From assembly GCA_947625655.1 (NCBI GenBank), contig CANQPD010000023.1:1-38000 (forward strand): a DNA stretch of 38,000 nt, written 5' to 3'. Origin of the DNA: an uncultured Dysosmobacter sp. GTDB taxonomy: Bacteria; Bacillota; Clostridia; Oscillospirales; Oscillospiraceae. Below the pieces are notes generated by a model. It saw only the letters and a program-made list of their open reading frames with translations. It had not been told where the DNA came from and searched no databases. Every line of letters starts with the position of its first letter. Position 1 is the first letter of the stretch. Below are positions 1 through 5,694 of the stretch, in pieces. Position numbers and translations under genes: made by a program.

Positions 1-1
1 C

Positions 2-77
2 GGACGATTGGCGCAGCTGGTAGCGCATCCGCTTGACGTGCGGGAGGTCACAAGTTCGAGTCTTGTATCGTCCACCA
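2..77 (+). tRNA. tRNA-Val (anticodon GAC)
   Basis: A full cloverleaf can be folded: acceptor stem 2-8 with 67-73, D stem 11-14 with 23-26 (GCGC/GCGC), anticodon stem 28-32 with 40-44, T stem 50-54 with 62-66 around the loop TTCGAGT, discriminator A74 and encoded CCA 75-77. The seven-base anticodon loop TTGACGT gives anticodon GAC at 35-37, which reads valine codons GUC and GUU. The gene is the integration site of the prophage; its 3' part from 31 onward is repeated at 35776..35822, so the tRNA is kept intact after integration. Confidence 0.95.
31..77 (+). repeat. attL core: 47-bp direct repeat in tRNA-Val
   Basis: Bases 31..77 (anticodon arm through CCA) are identical to 35776..35822. The flanks differ on both sides of the repeat. 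One copy lies inside a complete tRNA and the other stands alone beside an integrase gene. This is the usual product of tyrosine-recombinase integration at a tRNA 3' end. Confidence 0.95.
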
Positions 78-80
78 GGC

Positions 81-117
81 AAAAAGGCCCAGAAACACGA
101 TGTTTCCGGGCCTTTTT
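81..117. terminator. Bidirectional intrinsic terminator at the left end of the prophage
   Basis: A near-perfect inverted repeat has a 17-bp stem (81-97 with 101-117, one mismatch) closed by a three-base loop. It starts with an A tract and ends with a T tract, so it can work in both directions. It would end the tRNA transcript on the plus strand and the long late transcript of the prophage on the minus strand. Confidence 0.85.
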
Positions 118-142
118 CATGTTTTCATACCGCCCATTGTCT

Positions 143-550
143 TTACCTTTTGCCTGCAATTTGCAGATAATTGCCTAGATAAATGCGCGTTTTGGGCACA
201 AGTTCGGCGGTCGGTAGATATTCGACTAGATACGGAGCCCCGGTGTCCGAATTGGACACCGGGGCATTATCGGCCACCGGGTCAGGGGGTGGGCGGCCCT
301 GTTTTTCGCGCAGGGCCGCCAGGGCCCGGTCCAGTTTGTCCTGCAGGTCGCTGATATGTTCCCGCGTGCCCTCCACGATGTTCTGCAGCTGGGCGGCGTC
401 ATATTCGCCGTATGCTGTCAGCTCCCAGGGGCGGGCAGTCTCATATCCCACGCGCAGGCCCCAGTAAAAGGCCAGGGCCGCCAGGATAATGACGGCGCCC
501 AGGCGTAAGATCAAGCCGGCATGGTGCCGGGTCACGTTACGGCTGCACAT
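143..550 (-). CDS. Single-pass membrane protein, lysis region
   Basis: A 135-residue protein and the last gene of the leftward array. A short basic N-terminus is followed by one hydrophobic segment at about residues 13-32, then a charged, probably coiled-coil stretch (about 50-85) and a Pro-rich tail. The start overlaps the region just after the endolysin stop (TAATATG) with only a weak ribosome binding site, which suggests translational coupling. The family is not recognised. Its place next to the endolysin and its topology suggest an accessory lysis or membrane role, but this is inference from position only. Confidence 0.6.
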   Translation of the reverse strand: MCSRNVTRHHAGLILRLGAVIILAALAFYWGLRVGYETARPWELTAYGEYDAAQLQNIVEGTREHISDLQDKLDRALAALREKQGRPPPDPVADNAPVSNSDTGAPYLVEYLPTAELVPKTRIYLGNYLQIAGKR

Positions 551-551
551 A

Positions 552-1364
552 TTAGTCCAGCTCCCGCAAAACCTTGCACCAGGTGTCTTTGCCCACTATG
601 CCGTCCTGGGACAGGCCCAACTGCCGCTGCAGGGCCATGACGCCCGACTTCGTGGCGGGACCAAAGGCGCCGTCCACGTCCAGGCTCTTGTTGATGCCGC
701 GGGCGAATATGATACGCTGGATGGTCTTCACCTCCGGGCCGGCGCAGCCCTTGGACAGTTCATGCAGGCCGATGTCCTTATAGACCACCGCACCGTACTG
801 GTCCACGGGGATGGGCGCCGGGTCGTCGCCGGAGGCCGCGGCGTAGTTGGGACGCACATACCCATATATGTATGTGTCTGTCAGCAGGTAGGACCGGCGC
901 TTGCACATGTCGGAGCTGTTGCCCTCGTCGGTATAGACATACTTATCGTCCACGGCGTATACCATGGCGGTATGCACCCGGACGCCGTCTTTCTGGAAGT
1001 CTATAATGTCGCCCGGCTGGGGTTTCCAGGAGCCACGGCGGCCTTTCATGCTGGCCGGGGCCGCGTCGTACACCTGGCCGGCGTTGGTGTAAGGCCAGAC
1101 ACCCCAAAGGACTTCCTTTGCCAGGGCCTTGTTATTGCCGCAGGCCTCATATATGGCCAGGCCGTCCTGCATGGCGCACCAGGCGGCGCCGGTGCCACCA
1201 TTCAGGCCGCTGATATGGCCCGCATAGGTCCAGTTATTGCTGCCGGCGTTCCGCGTGAAAACGGACTTGTCCCGGCTGGTGGCATATGCGGACGTGGCCT
1301 TTTCCATGTAGCCCACCCAGTAATCCATGGCCGCCACGGCCTGGGCGGCGGTGCATTTACCCAT
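552..1364 (-). CDS. Endolysin: NlpC/P60- or CHAP-type hydrolase with C-terminal peptidoglycan-binding domain
   Basis: A 270-residue cell-wall hydrolase that would cleave host peptidoglycan at lysis. The N-terminal part looks like a papain-fold peptidase or amidase: a candidate catalytic Cys63 in AAWCAMQ, a Gly/Pro turn QPGDIIDF near 116-123, and a candidate His131 in RVHTAMVYAVDD. Residues about 209-266 match the peptidoglycan-binding domain 1 pattern (GPEVKTIQ, DGAFGPAT, LGLSQDGIVG). There is no signal peptide, so export would depend on a holin; small membrane proteins are encoded just upstream. A strong site (GAGGAGGG) precedes the ATG, which overlaps the preceding gene by eight bases. Confidence 0.88.
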   Translation of the reverse strand: MGKCTAAQAVAAMDYWVGYMEKATSAYATSRDKSVFTRNAGSNNWTYAGHISGLNGGTGAAWCAMQDGLAIYEACGNNKALAKEVLWGVWPYTNAGQVYDAAPASMKGRRGSWKPQPGDIIDFQKDGVRVHTAMVYAVDDKYVYTDEGNSSDMCKRRSYLLTDTYIYGYVRPNYAAASGDDPAPIPVDQYGAVVYKDIGLHELSKGCAGPEVKTIQRIIFARGINKSLDVDGAFGPATKSGVMALQRQLGLSQDGIVGKDTWCKVLRELD

Positions 1365-1626
1365 AATGTCCCTCCTCGTCAGTATCAGTCTTTTTCCTGC
1401 GCCCGTCTATCCTGGCCCAGACGGTTTTTGCCACCTGGATTATGCCGGTTATGCCAAACTCGCAGCCAAACAGGCCATAAAAGCCGCTGTTGACGCTGTC
1501 CTGGATTTCCCGGCCATGCCAGTTAAAGTATAAGGCCGTCACCGTGTAGGCCAGGACGGTGACGAAAACGGCGACGACAAAGGCTGTAAGGGTGGCGCCG
1601 CCGCGCCTGCTGTCGTGCTTACCCAT
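1357..1626 (-). CDS. Small membrane protein, candidate holin component
   Basis: An 89-residue protein with a clear hydrophobic segment at about residues 12-33 and a second, weaker one around 49-66, followed by a strongly charged tail (RRKKTDTDEE). It overlaps both neighbours by an identical eight-base string (ATGGGTAA), so it is translated within the lysis operon. Size, two membrane segments and position directly before the endolysin suit a holin or holin partner, but the family is not recognised. Confidence 0.6.
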   Translation of the reverse strand: MGKHDSRRGGATLTAFVVAVFVTVLAYTVTALYFNWHGREIQDSVNSGFYGLFGCEFGITGIIQVAKTVWARIDGRRKKTDTDEEGHYG

Positions 1627-1846
1627 TGCCGGTATCGGGGAGGCGCTGTTCCGGGGTCTTGGTGGTATTGCTGCCGGCGTACCAACCCAAGACCATCCAA
1701 AAGGCGCTTTTCACTTCCTCGGCGCCCACGCTGCCGGTGAAGACGCAGTAACCGAAAAAGACGCAGGCGGCCAGGGCGAGGAAAGTACGCATTTCCAGCA
1801 GCGCCGCCAGCTTTTCAGCCAGCATTTCCAAAAAGGTCTGTTTCAT
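1619..1846 (-). CDS. Small membrane protein, candidate holin
   Basis: A 75-residue protein. The start at 1846 is chosen because a consensus AGGAGG lies seven bases upstream; the open frame extends further but without a binding site. It has a hydrophobic segment at about 20-38 (MRTFLALAACVFFGYCVF), a short acidic stretch, and a second hydrophobic stretch FWMVLGWYAG near 48-57. Two short membrane segments and its location among lysis genes fit a holin. Which of the three small membrane proteins here is the holin cannot be decided from sequence alone. Confidence 0.65.
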   Translation of the reverse strand: MKQTFLEMLAEKLAALLEMRTFLALAACVFFGYCVFTGSVGAEEVKSAFWMVLGWYAGSNTTKTPEQRLPDTGNG

Positions 1847-1859
1847 AGGTGTATCCTCC

Positions 1860-2132
1860 TTATTTGTCGGTGGCCATGTGGCCAGTGATCGCCTCCAGGT
1901 CGGCAATGCGGTGGTTTGCCACGTCAAGCCGTTCTTCCTGGACGGCCTGCTGCTGTTCCAGGGCGTAGGTCCGCTCTACGACGCTGTTGTGCTTGTCCAC
2001 CTTTTTTTCCAGCTGTTCCAGCCGGTAGGTGATAAGGGCGCTGCTCTTCCTGTTGGAAAAGTAGGCCCCGATGCCGGCGCCGCCTATGCTGGCCGCGCCG
2101 GCGATAAGGGCCACAATAATGGATTCACTCAT
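1860..2132 (-). CDS. Membrane-anchored coiled-coil protein
   Basis: A 90-residue protein with an N-terminal Gly/Ala-rich hydrophobic segment (about 4-26) and a long charged helix (about 37-85) with heptad-like spacing (LEQLEKKVDKHN, EERLDVANHRIADLE). This arrangement is common in small phage proteins found beside holins. A strong site TGGAGGT precedes the ATG. It overlaps the preceding gene by eight bases. Its role is probably in lysis or membrane attachment; no family is assigned. Confidence 0.65.
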   Translation of the reverse strand: MSESIIVALIAGAASIGGAGIGAYFSNRKSSALITYRLEQLEKKVDKHNSVVERTYALEQQQAVQEERLDVANHRIADLEAITGHMATDK

Positions 2133-2289
2133 GGTCCACCTCCATCAAGTCCCTGGCCTGGGCCAGCGTGGCCTCCACGCCGGGGCCCGCCAGGTCGGAC
2201 TGTTCCAGCAGCACAACGAGGTCGGCGATTACCGCCGCCTGGCGCTTGATAATGTCGCGCTGGTGTTCAGTGACTTCAACCGTCGTCAT
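2125..2289 (-). CDS. Small phage protein of unknown function
   Basis: A 54-residue protein starting at MTTVEV. This start is preferred over an upstream TTG because GGGGAGGG lies eight bases before it. The sequence is mainly helical and ends in an acidic tail (DLMEVDHE). It overlaps the XkdX-like gene by 14 bases in another frame. No family is recognised. Confidence 0.6.
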   Translation of the reverse strand: MTTVEVTEHQRDIIKRQAAVIADLVVLLEQSDLAGPGVEATLAQARDLMEVDHE

Positions 2290-2440
2290 GCAGGTATCCC
2301 TCCCCGGTGATTTCTTCAAATTCTTCGGGGGTGATACCCTTACCCGGTTTTGCCTCGTTCAGGGCCACCCACCCGCGCAGGGTTTCCAGGGTGATATATC
2401 CCTTTTTCCACTTGGCTGCCAGTTCTTCCTTTTTGTTCAT
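2276..2440 (-). CDS. XkdX-family small tail-associated protein
   Basis: A 54-residue protein starting with MNKKEELAAKWKKGYIT and ending LHDDG. It has the pattern of the XkdX family of Firmicute phages: a W/Y-K-G-x-I-T segment followed by G-I-T-x-E-E-F/Y-x-x-I-T-G. A consensus AAGGAGGG lies six bases before the ATG. XkdX-like genes usually lie between the tail fibre genes and the holin/endolysin genes, as here. The exact function of the family is not established. Confidence 0.8.
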   Translation of the reverse strand: MNKKEELAAKWKKGYITLETLRGWVALNEAKPGKGITPEEFEEITGEGYLHDDG

Positions 2441-2452
2441 GGTGCGCCCTCC

Positions 2453-2716
2453 TTAAAGCATGGCCACGGACAGTTCCAGGGCGCTTAAAGTCTGCTGTAT
2501 GCCCTGGATTGCCGGGGACGTCATTTCCGCATATTCGGCGCGGGAATACTCCCGCTGTTCATACACCCATTGGGTATAGGGCTCCCCAGTCATAGGGTCG
2601 TCCGCCGTTTCCTGGCGAATGTTCCGCCTCTCATACACAGTGGTCTGGCTGGAGCCGGTTTCCACCTCCGGGGGGCGGCCCTCCCGGCTGTCATGTACAA
2701 GGTGCCAATTTGTCAT
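2453..2716 (-). CDS. Hypothetical tail-region protein downstream of the DGR reverse transcriptase
   Basis: An 87-residue acidic protein rich in Tyr, Gln and Glu, with a C-terminal hydrophobic helix (about 68-87). It overlaps the end of the reverse transcriptase gene by 26 bases in another frame, which indicates co-translation. It does not resemble the basic four-helix Avd accessory protein of known DGRs: it is acidic, shorter, and mostly not helical in its first half. Phages of this type often have a similar small gene at the end of the fibre cluster, so it is probably a tail-related gene. Confidence 0.55.
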   Translation of the reverse strand: MTNWHLVHDSREGRPPEVETGSSQTTVYERRNIRQETADDPMTGEPYTQWVYEQREYSRAEYAEMTSPAIQGIQQTLSALELSVAML

Positions 2717-3860
2717 TGTTTTCCCTTTCCCTTTCCCGCTTTGCCAGGGTCGATATACGGCGCCGGCAGTAGCGAATTGATACTTTGGGTTTTATCCAGC
2801 GTTGGAAATAGTCGTATGTGTCCGTCCGATCAAACCACCCCTTATAGGACAGCATGGCCGCCGCGTCCCGGCGCCTGCAGCGGTGCAGGCGGTGCATACG
2901 GTTGGCCTTGGCCCGCGCCCGTTTAAGTATGCTTTTACGCATTGTGAGGCGGTCCTGGTGGACCACATAGCCAATGGAATTGATGGCCCGGCCCCGGTCC
3001 TGGCGGCGCCGGGTCTTGCGCCTGACGCCCTGCCAGCGGCGTGTGGAGCGGAGGCGCTGGAAGTCTCGCGGGGTGTATTCAAAGCGGTATATCTGACGGC
3101 TGCCGTTAAGCCCAAGGCCCAGTTCCCTTTGCAGGTAGTCCTGGATACCCTCCACCATGTGGCGCAGTTCCCGCTTATTGGTGTGCAGGATATAAAGGTT
3201 ATCCACAAAGCGGATATAGTGGTCCGGGCGTAGGTTCTGGACTATGAAATAGTCCAGGCCGCGGATATAGAAGTTGGCCAGCCACGGGGAGGTGTAGTAT
3301 CCTTTCGGCAGTCCTGGCCCGGTCCCGTCTATCACCTTAAAAAGCACGGCCAGGTATTGCTTATCCCGGATGGTCTTTGACAGCATGGCCTTGAGCCGGT
3401 CCAGGTCCACGGAGTCATAAAACTTACGGACGTCCAGCTCCGCCACATAGAATTTTCGCCCATTGTACGCCCTTACCCAGCGGGCAAGGGTCTGGGCCAC
3501 GAACAGGGGCCCGCGGCCCTTTATGCACCCGCAGGCGTAGCGGTAGGCGCTCCTTTCCACAATGGGGCGAAACTGCCGCATAAGCATATGGTGGACGATC
3601 TGCTCGCTGTCCCATTGGGGTTTTTCTATGGTCCGGCGCTTTTTGTTGGCCCGTTCCTGGTGGTCCTGGCGTTCATGGTGCGGCGGGTGCCACTTGCCGT
3701 ATGAAATTTGGTAGTGTATATTCTGGGCCTCGTAAACAAGGTTAGACAGGGCCCGCCGGATGGGGCGGCGCTTGCGCTTGCCCTTGGCCGCCTCCAGGAT
3801 GGAGGCTTTTATTTCTTCGTGTTCCATCATGGCCGCATACAGGCCATTATAACTTTTCAA
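2691..3860 (-). CDS. Reverse transcriptase of a diversity-generating retroelement
   Basis: A 389-residue, very basic reverse transcriptase that would copy the TR RNA into mutated cDNA for transfer to the VR. Visible RT blocks: motif A at about 141-152 (ELDVRKFYDSVD, metal ligand D143); the fingers/palm block LPKGYYTSP at 184-192; motif C FVDN at 218-221, where the second Asp of YxDD is Asn; then conserved downstream blocks including SIGYVVH. Most DGR enzymes have SQ in the second block; this one has SP. There is no maturase, endonuclease or fused domain. The start used is TTG at 3860 with a modest purine-rich site; an ATG about ten codons later has none. TR and VR lie directly upstream, which defines the function. 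The length is typical for DGR RTs. Confidence 0.93.
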   Translation of the reverse strand: MKSYNGLYAAMMEHEEIKASILEAAKGKRKRRPIRRALSNLVYEAQNIHYQISYGKWHPPHHERQDHQERANKKRRTIEKPQWDSEQIVHHMLMRQFRPIVERSAYRYACGCIKGRGPLFVAQTLARWVRAYNGRKFYVAELDVRKFYDSVDLDRLKAMLSKTIRDKQYLAVLFKVIDGTGPGLPKGYYTSPWLANFYIRGLDYFIVQNLRPDHYIRFVDNLYILHTNKRELRHMVEGIQDYLQRELGLGLNGSRQIYRFEYTPRDFQRLRSTRRWQGVRRKTRRRQDRGRAINSIGYVVHQDRLTMRKSILKRARAKANRMHRLHRCRRRDAAAMLSYKGWFDRTDTYDYFQRWIKPKVSIRYCRRRISTLAKRERERENNDKLAPCT

Positions 3861-4026
3861 AGAGGTCGCCCTTTCACAACTTATTCCCTCCGCGGCGGTG
3901 GGTCCGGGGCATAGCCGCGCCGGGCTTACTGGCCGCGCCTCTGTTCAGGTTTATTTTCAGCGATTGCTGCGGAAATACGGTCACATTGTTGGGGCGGCAG
4001 CCGCCCCGTGGCGTGAAAGGAAAAGG
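3861..4026 (-). ncRNA. Spacer between TR and RT, probably part of the structured DGR RNA
   Basis: About 166 nt between the 3' end of TR and the RT start contain no credible gene. A 17-nt inverted repeat at 3991..4007 (GGGGCGGC/GCCGCCCC) starts about 20 nt after the TR end. In the well-studied Bordetella phage DGR the region downstream of TR forms a structured part of the template RNA needed for cDNA priming. The position and the strong hairpin suggest the same role here; this is inference. Confidence 0.6.
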
Positions 4027-4128
4027 TGGCGAGGCCCCAATGTTCCAGTTCGCCCTCGACGCCGCATTGTTGCAGTTCGGAACGCGCCCGCACTGGGAGC
4101 CGTTGTTGCAGTTGCCCCCGGCGATGGC
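4027..4128 (-). repeat. DGR template repeat (TR)
   Basis: A non-coding 102-nt copy of the end of the target gene. Read on the minus strand in the VR frame it encodes a loop with eight Asn codons (AAC or AAT), one CAG and an ATC, and cysteines from TGC codons. There are 21 template adenines, of which 11 differ in the current VR. AAY codons are typical of TRs because mutating the two adenines yields many amino acids and no stop codons. The homology ends sharply at both sides with non-adenine mismatches. Confidence 0.95.
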
Positions 4129-4200
4129 AGGAACAGAAAGGCCCAGGCGTGAGCCGTATTCCCTACGAACACTAAAACATAAAAGCCCTTATCCTGGTGG

Positions 4201-4240
4201 GCCCGGCTGACGCTGGGCCCAAGCGGGGGATAAATCCCCC
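4201..4240. other. Two tandem hairpins between VR and TR
   Basis: The first inverted repeat is 4201..4218 (GCCCGGC, loop TGAC, GCTGGGC; one G-T pair). The second is 4225..4240, a 16-nt near-palindrome GGGGGA/TCCCCC with a TAAA loop. They lie 30-70 nt beyond the 3' end of VR and just after the target stop codon. Hairpins or cruciforms just downstream of VR promote retrohoming in characterised DGRs. No T run follows on the minus strand, so a simple terminator is less likely. Confidence 0.6.
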
Positions 4241-4248
4241 GGACCCCC

Positions 4249-5694
4249 TTATACAGAGGGACCTTCACAAGTTGGCGAGGCCCCAATGTCCCAGGCCGCC
4301 CTCGACGCCGCAACGTTGCAGCCCGGAACGCGCCCGCACCGGGAGCCGTTGTGGCAGTCGCCCCCGGCGAAGGCCACGGCGGTTATGCCCATGTTCCACC
4401 ACATAAAGGCGCAGGTGTAGGTGGCGTCGGTCCCGGTGAACGGGGCCACGGGCACGCGGCCCAGCGGGGAATTGTGGGTGCCCTGCTGCCACCCGGAGCC
4501 GGACGCGGCCAGGCCCTCCAGGCTTTTGGCCATGGGGGTGTAGCCCGCGCCGGTCAGGTTGTAGCCGTCGCCCTCCGGCGTCATTTTGGCCAGGTAGACG
4601 CCGCCGCGCTGGATAAGGCCCACAAGGCGGTCCCAGCGCCCGCCCCAGAAGTTTTCTATGTGGAAAACCTTGACGGCGTGGGTGGTGTCGTCATAGCCGA
4701 AAAACTGCCCCTTATCCATAAGGGTGCCAGACTGCAGGTGGCCATAGTGCTGCTCCGCGTTGTTGACATAGCCGCTCGTCTGGCCGTGGCCAAAGGCCGC
4801 CTCGCAGTTGTCCGACTTGGAAATAAGGGTGCAAAGGTCCCATATCAGCTGATCAAGGGACCACGGGCGAATATTCCACAGGGGGCCGTTTTTCTTGGCG
4901 GCGTCGATTTCCGCCTGGGCCGCGGTGATATACTGGGGATATTGGCCGGCAATGGAACGCAGTCTGTCCTCCGCGTCCAGGCACCCCTTGAAACAGGGGT
5001 GGTAAGCCACGCGGGACATGGAGCCGTCCGCCTTGACGTGGGCGTATGCCTCGTAGCTGTCGTCATAGCGGGTTTCGCAGAATACCGTGTATTCGTAGTC
5101 GCCCTCTTCCCAGCGCTTGACGTAGCACAGGGGAATGGCAGACATGGCGTTCATGGTGGTGTCCAACTTGGACACGTCGGACGCCGCGGAGTCCCCCAGC
5201 TTTGTGGCGTAATTGTCCGGGTTCAGTCTGTACGCCTCGGTGCCGTCCGCATTCAGCATGCAGGCGTAGTTGTCCCGGATAAACCATATGTCCCGCCAGC
5301 TGCCATAGTTGAACGATTCCCCGGAAAAATCCATATGGGCCGGGGTCATGCCCTCGGCGTCATAGATGTACTCCACGCGGGTGTACGGGTCGGGCTCTGA
5401 TTTCTTGATACGGTATCCATACCTTTTCGGTTTCTGGCTGGTAAGTTCGGCCAGGATATTGTCGGCGGTGGTCTTCACCCCGGCAACGTCGGTCTTTACG
5501 GTGCCGACGTCCGCCTTTACCCCGGCGACGTCGTCCTTTACCCCGGATACGTCGGTCTTCACGGAGGCGACGTCGTCCTTTACCCCGGATATGTCGGTCT
5601 TGATGGCCTCGGTGTCAGCCAGGATGGCCTGCAAAGTTTCCTTGTCGGCGGCCCCCATGCCGCCGGCGGAGCCGGTGTTGAATGTTTTACCCAT
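4249..5694 (-). CDS. DGR target: tail tip/receptor-binding protein with variable C-type-lectin-like end
   Basis: A 481-residue protein with three parts. Residues about 15-95 are a parallel coiled coil made of heptads (repeated KTDVAGV / KDDVAGV units). The middle resembles phage fibre proteins. The C-terminal third has features of the formylglycine-enzyme-like C-type lectin fold used by DGR targets (ENFWGGRWDRLVG, FMWWNMG). Codons 441-474 are the VR, which diversifies eight residues relative to TR: I442F, N446D, N448H, Q452R, N458G, N461V, N467A, N469D. The invariant Cys447, Cys453 and Cys459 are spaced every six residues. A strong site (TGGAGGTG) precedes the start, which overlaps the preceding fibre gene by eight bases. 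It probably trimerises through the coiled coil and displays the variable domain at the tail end to bind host surface receptors. Confidence 0.92.
   Translation of the reverse strand: MGKTFNTGSAGGMGAADKETLQAILADTEAIKTDISGVKDDVASVKTDVSGVKDDVAGVKADVGTVKTDVAGVKTTADNILAELTSQKPKRYGYRIKKSEPDPYTRVEYIYDAEGMTPAHMDFSGESFNYGSWRDIWFIRDNYACMLNADGTEAYRLNPDNYATKLGDSAASDVSKLDTTMNAMSAIPLCYVKRWEEGDYEYTVFCETRYDDSYEAYAHVKADGSMSRVAYHPCFKGCLDAEDRLRSIAGQYPQYITAAQAEIDAAKKNGPLWNIRPWSLDQLIWDLCTLISKSDNCEAAFGHGQTSGYVNNAEQHYGHLQSGTLMDKGQFFGYDDTTHAVKVFHIENFWGGRWDRLVGLIQRGGVYLAKMTPEGDGYNLTGAGYTPMAKSLEGLAASGSGWQQGTHNSPLGRVPVAPFTGTDATYTCAFMWWNMGITAVAFAGGDCHNGSRCGRVPGCNVAASRAAWDIGASPTCEGPSV
4273..4374 (-). repeat. DGR variable repeat (VR)
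   Basis: This 102-nt stretch covers codons 441-474 of the target, ending seven codons before the stop. Differences from TR, given on the coding strand, are A to T once, and A to G or C at all other variable sites, including both adenines in codons 458, 461 and 467. No non-adenine base differs. The last 17 nt at the coding 3' end are identical to TR, as expected for the site where homing begins. Confidence 0.95.
5480..5615 (-). repeat. 21/42-bp repeats encoding coiled-coil heptads
   Basis: Near-identical 25-nt blocks recur at 5524 and 5566, 42 bases apart, within a region of 21-bp periodicity. They encode alternating VKTDV and VKDDV heptads of the target protein's coiled coil. Such repeats allow fibre length to vary by recombination in multiples of seven residues. 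Confidence 0.75.

Larger units (their letters stand above)
2691..5694 (-). other. Diversity-generating retroelement: target gene, VR, TR and RT
   Basis: In the direction of transcription the cassette reads target gene with 3'-terminal VR, two hairpins, TR, structured spacer, RT. TR and VR are both 102 nt and align without gaps. Eleven positions differ and every one is A in the TR coding strand, while the other 81 non-A positions are identical. This bias, the RT and the C-type-lectin-like target end are the three defining hallmarks of DGRs. No avd-like gene lies between VR and RT. Confidence 0.95.

Noticed and set aside
2691..3860. RT as part of a retron or group II intron
   Set aside because: The adenine-specific TR/VR pair next to it explains it. 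No msr/msd-like inverted repeats were found upstream, and no maturase domain or intron-type domain V was seen.
3981..4313. A minus-strand open frame of about 110 codons through TR as a candidate Avd gene
   Set aside because: It reads TR and part of VR in a different frame, contains repeated parts of both, has no binding site, and shows no Avd-like helix pattern.
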